Shown in pieces: positions 25,240 through 33,845 of a DNA stretch of 64,000 nucleotides. The stretch is taken from NCBI GenBank assembly GCA_947258585.1, contig CAMYIZ010000070.1:124001-188000 (forward strand), in the 5' to 3' direction. Position 1 is the stretch's first letter. The number at the start of each line of letters is the position of its first letter. This stretch comes from an uncultured Haliea sp. (GTDB lineage: Bacteria > Pseudomonadota > Gammaproteobacteria > Pseudomonadales > Halieaceae). The position numbers were made by a program, and so were the translations under genes. Below the pieces are notes generated by a model, which saw only the letters and a list, made by a program, of their open reading frames with translations, made no database searches and was not told the DNA's origin.

Positions 25240-26471
25240 GGTGTGCTCCCTGTTGTTGGTGTGACCGGCCCGTGCATTAGCGGCAGTCCCGAGGGCACTG
25301 CAGCGGGAGTGACAGGCTTGAGACTTTCATCGGTCAGCGTGTGCAGGAATTCCACCAGCTGATCCAGTTCGTCATCGCTCAAGCCTGGCTCCCAGATATG
25401 CCAATGTAGCCTGAGATCCTCGCCCGCGGGTACGGCGTGGCCGCGACCACCGGTGTAAAAGGCAACAGCCTCGCGCAGGGTGGCAAAGCGGCCCGAATGC
25501 ATATAGGGCGCGGTCAGGGCAATATTGCGCAAACCGGGCGTGCGAAATGCGCCTCGCAGGCTGGGCTCGCCAAGGCCGGGCCCGGCGCCGGGATCGAATG
25601 GCAAACCCTCGGGCTCGGGAGTGCCGATTACCGCGAGCTGCTGGTTGCTGAACAGGGGCGGCGTGTGGCACTCGGCGCAGCGGGCGACAAAGGACCGGAA
25701 CACGTTCAGGCCCGCCAGCTCGCGCTCGCTCAGGGCATCGCTGTAGCCGTGGGCGTACTGGTCGTAGCGGCTGTTGAGGGAAACCAGGGATGTCTGGAAG
25801 GCGGCGAGAGCCGTGTACACCTGGTCCAGCTCAATGCCGGCAGTGGGCTCGCTGAAGTGGTCGGGAAAGGCCTGGGCAAACAGCGCGCGATAGCTGCCGG
25901 ACCCGCGCAGGCTGGCCAGCAGGGCTGCCGGTGAATTCGCCATTTCGGTCTCCTTGAACAGCGGCTCCAGCACCTGCTGCTCCAGGCTGTCGGCGCGAGC
26001 ATCCCAGAAGAAGCGCTGCAGGAAAGCCACGTTCCACAGCGTGGGCGCAGAGCGCGCGCTCAGCTGACCGCCGCTGCCGACGCTGCGCCCCATGCCATCG
26101 GCAAACCCGCGCTCGGGCTGGTGGCAGCTGGCGCAGGACAGCGTGTGGTCCGCGGACAGCAGCGGATCAAAAAAGAGATAGCGTCCCAGGTCGATCTGCT
26201 GCGGGGTGAAACCGTCCCGCCAGCTCGGCAATCCGGTTTTCAGGCCGCCGACCCCGGCGCCCTGCAGGGAGTCATAGCGCTGGTACAGGCTGCGCAGGCG
26301 GCAGGCCCCCTGCACCAGCTCGAACCCCGGCGGACAGTGCGGATTAAGAGTGATGCCAGCCGCGTTCGCCGCCAGCGCCGGCCATGCCGCGCAGGCCAGC
26401 AGCAGGCACACGGCAAGCCGGGCGATCAGCCGCGGACTATTGTGGCTGGCTGCGGATAAAGGCAATGACAT
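25236..26471 (-). CDS. Di-heme cytochrome c peroxidase (MauG/CcpA family), 411 aa
   Basis: Two heme c motifs, CASCH (113-117) and CAECH (265-269), in the usual CcpA/MauG context (GRYLFFDPLLSADHTLSCASCH, SAPTLWNVAF, TPGLRNIALTAPYMHSG). Start at ATG 26471 gives a signal peptide (RLAVCLLLACAAWPALAANA); it overlaps the preceding cytochrome gene by 35 bases. The open frame extends back to 26996 but that part is out-of-frame c4 sequence. Periplasmic; reduces peroxide or oxidises a partner protein. The ~60-residue segment before the first heme, with two cysteines, is not standard. Confidence 0.9.
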   Translation of the reverse strand: MSLPLSAASHNSPRLIARLAVCLLLACAAWPALAANAAGITLNPHCPPGFELVQGACRLRSLYQRYDSLQGAGVGGLKTGLPSWRDGFTPQQIDLGRYLFFDPLLSADHTLSCASCHQPERGFADGMGRSVGSGGQLSARSAPTLWNVAFLQRFFWDARADSLEQQVLEPLFKETEMANSPAALLASLRGSGSYRALFAQAFPDHFSEPTAGIELDQVYTALAAFQTSLVSLNSRYDQYAHGYSDALSERELAGLNVFRSFVARCAECHTPPLFSNQQLAVIGTPEPEGLPFDPGAGPGLGEPSLRGAFRTPGLRNIALTAPYMHSGRFATLREAVAFYTGGRGHAVPAGEDLRLHWHIWEPGLSDDELDQLVEFLHTLTDESLKPVTPAAVPSGLPLMHGPVTPTTGSTP

Positions 26472-27057
26472 CAAGAATGGCCTGTTGGTCGGGGAGCACC
26501 CTGGCCATATTGCGCATTTGCCGGCCGCTGCGGTCCTCGCGATGCTGCCCGCGCTGGCCCTCGCGGAACGCCTGCAGCTGCGCGGCCAGGTACCAGTCGT
26601 CCGCCCCCGCCAGCGCAGGTGCATTGAGCGCCACGTTGCCCCCCGCCGCGGGGCCGTGGCAGGCACCGCAGAACTGGTTGAAATAGTCGCCACCCAGCAC
26701 CGGGTCGCCACCGGCCAGGGTGGCTGCCGAGGGCCCACTGGCCAGCTCACTGATGTAGTGTGCCAGCTCCGGCCAGCGCTCCGGCGGCGGCAGCATGGAG
26801 ACACTCGCGGCCATTTGTTGCGCCGCCGCTGTGGCGTCCCCGGCGCCCCGCAGGCCGCGCTGGAACTTGTCCAGTTGCGCCAGGATATACACCGGGCGCA
26901 GATGGTTGAGGCGCGGTGCCTGCAGGCCGGCATTGCCGCCGGCGTCAGCGCCGTGGCAGCTGGCGCAGGGCTGGTAGAGCTCCTCAGGGGAAACATCCGC
27001 GGCCGCCATCGCCGCCGTGAGCAGCGCTGCCAGCAGGGTTACAAGGAATAAACGCAT
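26437..27057 (-). CDS. Di-heme cytochrome c, c4-like, 206 aa
   Basis: Signal peptide ending at MAAA, then two cytochrome c domains with CASCH (31-35) and CGACH (130-134), each with a downstream Met (SMLPPPERW; NMARVLPDQ) able to be the second ligand. The size and two-domain layout are those of cytochrome c4. First gene of a three-gene cytochrome operon; probably the electron shuttle to or from the peroxidase encoded next to it. Confidence 0.9.
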   Translation of the reverse strand: MRLFLVTLLAALLTAAMAAADVSPEELYQPCASCHGADAGGNAGLQAPRLNHLRPVYILAQLDKFQRGLRGAGDATAAAQQMAASVSMLPPPERWPELAHYISELASGPSAATLAGGDPVLGGDYFNQFCGACHGPAAGGNVALNAPALAGADDWYLAAQLQAFREGQRGQHREDRSGRQMRNMARVLPDQQAILDVIAFIRSQPQ

Positions 27058-27279
27058 CAGGCCGGTCCCGACAGAAATCTGGAAACCTGAAATCTAACAG
27101 TTTTTCGCCGCCTGGAGTATGCGTCGGCGACGCCGCCAGCCAGGACAGAATACGGACCGCACCCTCCCTCGCAGCAAGGGGGGAGGACAAAACCGCGGCC
27201 CTGCGCTAGACTCGCTGCTGGACTGCCCCGCGGGACCAGCAGTAGAAGCCCGAACACACCGACCTGACAGAGACGAGCG

Positions 27280-27675
27280 ATGGAATACAACCCCGATCAA
27301 CACAGCCTGAAATGCCCCAAGTGCGGACATGGCATGGAAGAAGTTACCTACGGCGATGTCACCATAGACCGCTGCACCAACTGCATGGGCCTCTGGTTTG
27401 ATACCGGTGAGGCGGACCAGTTGAAATCCAAGTGGATGGGTGACGCCCTGGACCTGGGGGCTCGCACTGAAGGCAAGAAGTGGGACAACGTGGCGGAGAT
27501 CGCCTGCCCCCACTGCGGCAAGGACATGGAGAAAACCTCCGACCCCAAGCAAAAGCACATCTGGTACGAGACCTGCAGTGAGCACGGCATGTTCATGGAC
27601 GCCGGGGAATTCACCGACTACAAGCATGAAACGCTGGTCGACCGGTTCCGCAGCCTGATCAAGGGCGGACGCTGA
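27280..27675 (+). CDS. Zinc-ribbon (TFIIB-type) protein, 131 aa
   Basis: Two zinc-knuckle units: CPKC with CTNC (residues 12-15 and 32-35), and CPHC followed by a second half with CSEHG. The first matches the zf-TFIIB domain of small bacterial proteins of unknown role (LKCPKCGHGMEEV..., IDRCTNCMGLWFD). No signal peptide or membrane segment. The second unit looks like a degenerate copy of the first. Stands alone, 51 bases before the GPH carrier, and may be cotranscribed with it. Confidence 0.85.
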   Translation: MEYNPDQHSLKCPKCGHGMEEVTYGDVTIDRCTNCMGLWFDTGEADQLKSKWMGDALDLGARTEGKKWDNVAEIACPHCGKDMEKTSDPKQKHIWYETCSEHGMFMDAGEFTDYKHETLVDRFRSLIKGGR

Positions 27676-27726
27676 ACGTCCCGGGCCTACCGGACCCAGT
27701 ACCCCTAGCGCCCTGACCCGGACGCC

Positions 27727-29160
27727 GTGATCAGCGTCGGAACCCGCCTCCTGTACGGCGCAGGAGGCGCGGTGGCAGCCGCCAAGGAAGCGGCCTACAC
27801 CATGTTCATCCTGCTGTTCTATACCCAGGTTCTGGGCCTGAGCGGCACCGTCACCGGCCTCATCATCGCCGTCAGCCTGATCTGGGACGGCGTCTCCGAC
27901 CCCCTGGTCGGCTCTCTCTCCGACCGTCTGCGCAGCCGTTTCGGCCGCCGCCATCCGTTCATGGCGCTCAGCATCCTGCCCCTCGGCCTGAGTTTTGTAG
28001 GCCTGTTTTCACCGCCCCAGGCGGTGATCGACAACAGCAGCCTGCTGGCGGGCTGGCTGCTGTTCTGGTCCCTGTGGGTGCGGACCTTCGTCACCACCTT
28101 CACCATTCCCCACCTGGCGCTGTCCGCGGAAATCACCACCGACTACCACGATCGCACCCAGGTACTGGGGGCCCGCATGGGGCTCATGTTCCTGTTTGCC
28201 GTGCTCCTGCCCGCGGCGGCCCTGCTGCTGGTCTTTCCGGAACAGAACGGTGTCGATGGGCGTTTCGAGCAGTCGCGCTACCCCCTCTACGGAATGCTGT
28301 CCTGCGCCGTGGTCTGGATCATGGCCACACTCAGCACCCTGGGAACCCGACACCATATTCGGCCCGAGGCGCCGCGGCCGGGCGGCGAGGACGGTGACCG
28401 CACGACCTTCCTGGCCCTGACGCGGGACCTCTGGCGCACCCTCGGCAACCGGAATTTCCGCTACCTGATTGCCTATGACATCGCCGCCACCACAGCCTAC
28501 GGCGCCATCAGCAGCCTTAACATGCTGGTGTGGACTTTCTTCTGGCAATTTTCGGCGGCCCAGATCTCCCTTATCCTCTCCGCCCCGACACTGCTGGCGG
28601 TGCTGCTGGCGGTGGCCACCATGGGGCCGCTGGGCAGGCGCCTGTCGAAGCAGCGCCTGGTGCAACTGTCGCTGCTGGGGCTGATCCTCAACTGCCTGTG
28701 GCTGTATCCCCTGCAACTGTTCCAGCTCTTGCCCGCGGACAACGACAAGCTGATCTTCGGCCTCAACTTCATTTTCATGCTGTTGTTCATGTACCTGTTC
28801 ATGCTGCGGATCGTGAACAGCACCTCCATCGTCGCGGACCTGACCGACGAACATGAACTGGACCACGGCGTACGCCAGGAGGCCGGCTTTTTCTCTGTGA
28901 TCAACTTCGTCGCTAAGATGGCGACCGTCGCCGGTCCGCTGTACGGCGGGCTGGCGCTGGACGTCATCGGGCTGGAGACCGGCATGCGCCCGGGCGAGGT
29001 TCCCCTGGAGACGCTGCACGGCCTGGTGTATGCACTGGGACTGGGGGTTATTCCGCCACTGCTGGTCGCCCTCTGGATCATTTCCCGTATCCATACCAGC
29101 CAGGCCCGGGTAGAGGAGGTGCAGGCGGAGATTGCCGCCCGTCGCGCGCTCGCGGAGTAA
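27727..29160 (+). CDS. MFS sugar/cation symporter, GPH (MFS_2) type, 477 aa
   Basis: Twelve hydrophobic segments; the pattern WDGVSDPLVGSLSDRLRSRFGRRHPFM is shared by glycoside-pentoside-hexuronide:cation symporters (loop 2-3 SDRLRSRFGRRHP). Start is GTG 27727 with no clear ribosome-binding site, but the protein begins correctly at the first helix (GTRLLYGAGGAVAAAKEAAY). Family members import glycosides, but many marine homologues have unknown substrates; no sugar enzyme flanks this gene. Confidence 0.85.
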   Translation: MISVGTRLLYGAGGAVAAAKEAAYTMFILLFYTQVLGLSGTVTGLIIAVSLIWDGVSDPLVGSLSDRLRSRFGRRHPFMALSILPLGLSFVGLFSPPQAVIDNSSLLAGWLLFWSLWVRTFVTTFTIPHLALSAEITTDYHDRTQVLGARMGLMFLFAVLLPAAALLLVFPEQNGVDGRFEQSRYPLYGMLSCAVVWIMATLSTLGTRHHIRPEAPRPGGEDGDRTTFLALTRDLWRTLGNRNFRYLIAYDIAATTAYGAISSLNMLVWTFFWQFSAAQISLILSAPTLLAVLLAVATMGPLGRRLSKQRLVQLSLLGLILNCLWLYPLQLFQLLPADNDKLIFGLNFIFMLLFMYLFMLRIVNSTSIVADLTDEHELDHGVRQEAGFFSVINFVAKMATVAGPLYGGLALDVIGLETGMRPGEVPLETLHGLVYALGLGVIPPLLVALWIISRIHTSQARVEEVQAEIAARRALAE

Positions 29161-29259
29161 ACTGGACAGGGGGTACTCCGGGGACAGCCCCGGCCGAGCC
29201 GGTTGCCCGCCCGCGGACCGTGGGGCAAAATGCCCCGCCGAAGCGTCACCGAGAACACC

Positions 29260-30360
29260 ATGACCGAATCCAGCCCCACCGACCGCAGTACGACTAACCG
29301 CAGTGCGACTGACCGTACCGATGATGTTCGCATCCACGGCGCCCAGCCCCTGATCACACCCTGGGTACTGGCGGAGGAGCTGCCGCTGGCCGACGCCCAG
29401 CGGCGCGGCATCGCCCGCGCCCGGCGCGATATCGAAGCGGTGCTGGGCGGGGAAGACCCCCGCCTGCTGGTCATTGTCGGGCCCTGCTCGGTGCACGACC
29501 CGGACGCGCTGCTCGACTTCGCCAGCCGTTTGCAGGAAGCCTGCGCGCCACTGACGGATGCCATCCTGCCGGTGCTGCGGGTCTATTTCGAGAAGCCGCG
29601 CACGGTAGTGGGTTGGAAGGGGCTGATCAATGACCCGGACCTGGACGGCAGCTTCCACATCAACAAGGGGCTGCGCCAGGCGCGCAAGGTACTGCTGGAT
29701 GTCGCCACCCTGGGCCTGCCTGCGGCCAGTGAATTTCTCGACACGACCTTTGGCCAGTACTACGCCGACCTGGTGAGTCTGGGCGCCATCGGCGCACGCA
29801 CAGTGGAAAGCCAGATCCACCGCGAGCTGGCCTCGGGCCTGTCGATGCCGGTGGGCTTCAAGAACGGTACCAACGGCAACATCACCGTGGCGATTGACGC
29901 CATCCGCTCCGCCAGCCACAGCCACTGGTTCCCGTCCCTGACCAAGGAGGGCACCCCCGCCATCCTGCACTCCACCGGCAATCCGCACTGCTACCTGATC
30001 CTGCGTGGGGGCGGCGAATCCGGCCCCAACTACCACCCCGAGGCGATACAGGCCGCGGCGGTGGCGCTGGCCGCGAAGGACCTGCCCGCCTCTCTCATCG
30101 TCGACTGCAGTCACGGCAACAGCGACAAGGACCCGGAGCGACAGGCGGTGGTCGTCTCTTCACTGTGCGACCAGATTGAGCAGGGCCAGCAGGCCATACG
30201 CGGCGTCATGCTGGAGAGCCACCTGGTCGGCGGCACCCAGCCGATCGCCCACAGGGACCAGCTGACCTATGGCCAGAGCATCACCGATGCCTGCCTGTCG
30301 CTCGACGCTACCCTGCCCCTGCTGGCGCAGCTGGCGGCGTCGGTCAAGCGTCGCCGCTGA
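29260..30360 (+). CDS. 3-deoxy-7-phosphoheptulonate (DAHP) synthase, class I, 366 aa
   Basis: Joins phosphoenolpyruvate and erythrose 4-phosphate in the first step of aromatic amino-acid biosynthesis. Visible: VGPCSVHDP (Mn/PEP site), FEKPRTVVGWKGLINDP, GARTVESQIHRELASG, FKNGTNG, DCSHGNSDK and GQSITDACL. The start at ATG 29260 is chosen; the first ~20 residues are Ser/Thr/Asp/Arg-rich repeats and are not part of the fold. The feedback class (Phe, Tyr or Trp) cannot be decided by eye. Convergent with the DUF481 gene, six bases apart. Confidence 0.95.
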   Translation: MTESSPTDRSTTNRSATDRTDDVRIHGAQPLITPWVLAEELPLADAQRRGIARARRDIEAVLGGEDPRLLVIVGPCSVHDPDALLDFASRLQEACAPLTDAILPVLRVYFEKPRTVVGWKGLINDPDLDGSFHINKGLRQARKVLLDVATLGLPAASEFLDTTFGQYYADLVSLGAIGARTVESQIHRELASGLSMPVGFKNGTNGNITVAIDAIRSASHSHWFPSLTKEGTPAILHSTGNPHCYLILRGGGESGPNYHPEAIQAAAVALAAKDLPASLIVDCSHGNSDKDPERQAVVVSSLCDQIEQGQQAIRGVMLESHLVGGTQPIAHRDQLTYGQSITDACLSLDATLPLLAQLAASVKRRR

Positions 30361-30366
30361 GCCGGC

Positions 30367-31413
30367 TTACCAGGCGTAACCGATCCTGAACCGGTAGCTC
30401 TGGTCCAGGTTCTCCAGTTCACTGGGCACCGCGCTGTCGTACTTGAACAGCACTTCGGCCGCGCCCTCGATGTTCAGCAGCAGCGGGAACGACAGCCCCA
30501 TGACGAGGTGGAGGACCACGTTGTCCGTCTCGTCCAGGTTCCATATTCCGGTGTGCTTGAGGTAGAGCCGGGAACTGTCGCCCAGATAGTTGCTGCTGGC
30601 ATCCACGGTCCAGTTGGCACCGAGATAATTCTGGTCTTCCGCAAGCATGAAATCCTCGTCGACGAACACCAGGCCGGCTTCGCCCGAGAGGGTCAACACG
30701 GGTTGCTCGTAGAACTGGCGGCCCAGATAGGGACCGAGATAGTAGCGCAGGTCGAGGTCGGCGAACTTGTCCTGCTCGGCGGAAGCATTCACGCCCCAGT
30801 ACAGCGGCCCCTCGATAAAGCGGTCATACTTGAGCAGCGCAGCCCAATTTTCGGCGTTCTTGATGCCGTTTGCCTCGTCTATCTCGCCATTGAGACCCGC
30901 GGTGTAGCGATCTTGCAGGCTGCGCCAGACAGTATCGAGACGGTAGTCAAACTCATCGGTATCGGTGTTCCCGCGCTGTGCCCCGAGGGCCGCGCTGGCC
31001 TGGCCGGTCCAGCGATATCCGCGCCCCAGTTCCCAGGGTTCGGGGTCGCTCAGCGCCAGATCACGCAGAGAGTAACCCTCCGCGGGCGCGGCCCCGGAGG
31101 TGAGCACCAGCTGTTCCCGGGTCACGTCCAGGCGAGGCTCCGTAAGCACCTCGCCATCCTTCAGCTTGAGCACCACCGGCCCGTCCGACTGCAGGCTCAA
31201 TATCTGGTCCTGCTGGATCTTCAGGCTACCGGCGAATTCTGTTTCGACTGTCACCAGGCCGTCGCGGATACCTTTGACCACGCCAATGATTCTTGAACCG
31301 TTCTTGAGCACCAGCTCGTCCGGGGCGGCCATTGCGCTTGCCGTGGCGAGGCCCGAAACCAGGGCCGCCAGGGCCAGGTTCAGCCTGCCAACAGGAAATA
31401 AAGTACACGCCAT
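30367..31413 (-). CDS. DUF481 (YdiY-like) outer-membrane beta-barrel protein, 348 aa
   Basis: Signal peptide ending at AMAA, an SH3-like N-terminal region (DELVLKNGSRIIGVVKGIRDGLVTVET) and a beta-barrel domain of the salt-induced outer-membrane type (WTGQASAALGAQRGNTDTDEF to C-terminal YRFRIGYAW, ending in an aromatic residue). AGGAG is nine bases upstream of ATG 31413. Divergent from glutathione reductase. Function of the family is poorly known. Confidence 0.85.
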   Translation of the reverse strand: MACTLFPVGRLNLALAALVSGLATASAMAAPDELVLKNGSRIIGVVKGIRDGLVTVETEFAGSLKIQQDQILSLQSDGPVVLKLKDGEVLTEPRLDVTREQLVLTSGAAPAEGYSLRDLALSDPEPWELGRGYRWTGQASAALGAQRGNTDTDEFDYRLDTVWRSLQDRYTAGLNGEIDEANGIKNAENWAALLKYDRFIEGPLYWGVNASAEQDKFADLDLRYYLGPYLGRQFYEQPVLTLSGEAGLVFVDEDFMLAEDQNYLGANWTVDASSNYLGDSSRLYLKHTGIWNLDETDNVVLHLVMGLSFPLLLNIEGAAEVLFKYDSAVPSELENLDQSYRFRIGYAW

Positions 31414-31525
31414 CAGAAGTGGCTCCTTGTATTGGGGGGAAGGCGCCTATAATAACGGATTCTCATCGGTTCTGCGTCCGGGCGAACGCTGCTAGACTGA
31501 CAAACCCTGCAAAAAGGAGACAATT

Positions 31526-32884
31526 GTGAGCACCAAAGACTACGACCTCTTCGTTATCGGCGCCGGTTCCGGTGGCGTTCGCGCCGCACGCATGGCTGCC
31601 GGCTTTGGCGCCCGGGTGGCGATCGCAGAGGACCGCTACATGGGCGGGACCTGCGTCAATGTCGGCTGCGTCCCCAAGAAACTGTACGTGTACGCGTCGG
31701 AATTCGGCAAGGCGTTCGAGGATGCCCGCGGCTTCGGCTGGGACAGCAGCAAGCCAGCCTTCGACTGGGCCACGCTCAGGGACAACAAGAAAACCGAGAT
31801 CTCGCGACTCAATGCGATCTACCGCAAGCTCCTGGGCGGCGCCAACGCCGATATTCTCGATGGTCGGGCCCGGCTGGTGGACGCCCATACCGTCGCCGTG
31901 GGCGACCGGCAGTACAGCGCTGAAAAGATCCTGATCGCGACCGGCGGCTGGCCCCGGATCCCGGAGTTCCCGGGTAGCGACCTCGCCATCAGCTCCAATG
32001 AAGTGTTCGATCTGGACTACTTCCCGGAACGACTGGTGATTGTCGGTGGCGGCTACATCGCGGTGGAGTTCGCCGGCATCTTCAACGGTCTCGGCGCCCA
32101 CGTTACCCAGCTCTACCGCGGCCCCCTGTTCCTGCGCGGTTTCGATCCGGACATCCGGGCCCACGCCGCCCGCGAAATCGCCAAGACCGGCGTCGACCTG
32201 CGCTTTGAAGTCAATGTGGAGTCCATCAGCCGGGGTGCCGATGGCCTCGACCTGCAGCTGACCGATGGCACGCGAATCGCGGCCGACGCGGTGCTCTACG
32301 CCACCGGGCGGACGCCTCACCTGGAGGGCCTGGGACTGGAGAACGTCGATGTCGAGCTCACCGAGTTCGGCACCATCAAGGTGGACGAGCACTACCGCAC
32401 CAGCGAATCGAGCATCTTCGCCGTCGGCGATGTCATCGGCGGCATGGAACTGACCCCGGTGGCCCTGGCCGAAGGCATGGACTTCGCCCGGCGCCAGTTC
32501 GGCGAACCCGGGCAGCAGGTCGATTACGATTTCATACCCACCGCCGTCTTCTGCCAGCCCAACATCGGTACCGTCGGCTTCACCGAGGAGGAAGCGCGGT
32601 CGAAGTTCGGCCACATACGCCTGTTCAAGTCCAACTTCCGGCCCATGAAGCACACGATCAGCGGTCGCGACGAACAGACGTTCATGAAGCTGATCGTGGA
32701 CAAGGCCAGCGACCGGGTCGTCGGCGTACACATGATGGGGCCGGATGCCGGCGAGATCATCCAGGGCATTGCCATCGCCCTGCGCGCCGGCGCCACCAAG
32801 GCCGTGTTTGATTCCACCATTGGCATTCATCCCACCGCGGCGGAGGAGTTCGTCACCATGCGCGAACCCTGGACCGAAGACTGA
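31526..32884 (+). CDS. gor: Glutathione-disulfide reductase, 452 aa
   Basis: NADPH-dependent reduction of glutathione disulfide. FAD motif GAGSGG (12-17), redox-active disulfide C43/C48 in [18 protein letters not shown] domain [11 protein letters not shown], central FAVGDV and the C-terminal active-site HPTAAEEF. Start is GTG 31526 with AAGGAGA six bases upstream. It fits glutathione reductase rather than lipoamide dehydrogenase from the VNVGC spacing and short length. It leads a chain of closely spaced genes for a gliding-type ABC system, 19 bases away. Confidence 0.95.
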   Translation: MSTKDYDLFVIGAGSGGVRAARMAAGFGARVAIAEDRYMGGTCVNVGCVPKKLYVYASEFGKAFEDARGFGWDSSKPAFDWATLRDNKKTEISRLNAIYRKLLGGANADILDGRARLVDAHTVAVGDRQYSAEKILIATGGWPRIPEFPGSDLAISSNEVFDLDYFPERLVIVGGGYIAVEFAGIFNGLGAHVTQLYRGPLFLRGFDPDIRAHAAREIAKTGVDLRFEVNVESISRGADGLDLQLTDGTRIAADAVLYATGRTPHLEGLGLENVDVELTEFGTIKVDEHYRTSESSIFAVGDVIGGMELTPVALAEGMDFARRQFGEPGQQVDYDFIPTAVFCQPNIGTVGFTEEEARSKFGHIRLFKSNFRPMKHTISGRDEQTFMKLIVDKASDRVVGVHMMGPDAGEIIQGIAIALRAGATKAVFDSTIGIHPTAAEEFVTMREPWTED

Positions 32885-32903
32885 GCCACCCGGGCAGGGC
32901 GCC

Positions 32904-33845
32904 ATGATCGAAGTCGATTCGCTGTCACGAAGCTACGGGGCCACCCCCGCGGTGGACAATGTCAGCTTCCGTATTGGCGCCAACGAGGTCGTGGGGCTGC
33001 TGGGCCATAACGGCGCGGGCAAAACCACCATCATGCGCATGCTCAGCGGTTTCCTGGAGCCTTCGGCGGGGAGCATCACCATTGCCGGCGCCAACATGGC
33101 GACCCGGGCACGCGAGGTGCAGATGCAGCTGGGCTACCTGCCGGAACACCTGCCGGTGTACCCGGAAATGCCAGTCGCGGATTACCTCGAGTATGCCGCG
33201 ACCCTCAAGGGTATCGCGGCGGCGGACCGCCACCTGGCGCTGCGCGAGGCTATCGCCGCAACCGACCTCGGCGAGCGGGCGCTGGATCCGATTTACCGCC
33301 TGTCCCGGGGACTGCGCCAGCGGGTCGGTGTGGCCCAGGCCATCCTCGGGCAGCCGCGCCTGCTGATCCTCGACGAACCCACCAACGGCCTGGATCCGGA
33401 GCAGACGGCGCAAATGCGGGAGCTGCTGCGGCGCCTGGCCCAGCGCGCCACTGTGATTCTTTCCACACACATCATGCAGGAGGTGGAGGCGGTCTGTGAC
33501 CGGGTGCTGGTCCTGGCAGCAGGCCGGCTGGTGCTGGACCAGCCGCTCGACGCCCTGCGGGAGAGCCGCACTCTCAGGCTCAGGGCGGGGCTGGAGGAGC
33601 CTGCCCTGGAAACCTGGCTGCGGCGCCTGCCCCAGGTCGCCAGCGTCACCAGCGACCCGGGCGAGCCCGGCAGCGGCTCCTGGCTGCTGCAAGTGCACGA
33701 GCGCGCCGATATCGACACCGCTGCCAACAACATCGCCAAGTGCGTTATCGGCGCCGGTGCCTGCCTCTATCAGCTGCAGCCCGTGGTGCGGGACCTGGAC
33801 AGCATTTTCCGCGAGGCCACCACCGGCGAAAGGGCCGCGTCGTGA
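32904..33845 (+). CDS. ABC transporter ATP-binding protein (GldA/NosF-like), 313 aa
   Basis: Walker A GHNGAGKTT, signature YRLSRGLRQR in place of LSGGQ, Walker B LLILDEPTNGLDP and the switch histidine in STHIMQEVE. A ~90-residue C-terminal domain follows the ATPase core, as in GldA-type proteins. AGGG lies just before ATG 32904 and the stop overlaps the GTG of the permease. It should power the permease/auxiliary fusion encoded next; substrate unknown. Confidence 0.93.
   Translation: MIEVDSLSRSYGATPAVDNVSFRIGANEVVGLLGHNGAGKTTIMRMLSGFLEPSAGSITIAGANMATRAREVQMQLGYLPEHLPVYPEMPVADYLEYAATLKGIAAADRHLALREAIAATDLGERALDPIYRLSRGLRQRVGVAQAILGQPRLLILDEPTNGLDPEQTAQMRELLRRLAQRATVILSTHIMQEVEAVCDRVLVLAAGRLVLDQPLDALRESRTLRLRAGLEEPALETWLRRLPQVASVTSDPGEPGSGSWLLQVHERADIDTAANNIAKCVIGAGACLYQLQPVVRDLDSIFREATTGERAAS

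Noticed and set aside
26472-26996. N-terminal extension of the di-heme peroxidase
   Set aside because: The frame passes through the c4-like gene out of register; a signal peptide begins at 26471.
28009-30114. 701-codon minus-strand open frame across the MFS and DAHP synthase genes
   Set aside because: Both plus-strand genes have clear family signatures; the minus-strand translation is Gln/His/Gly-rich shadow coding.
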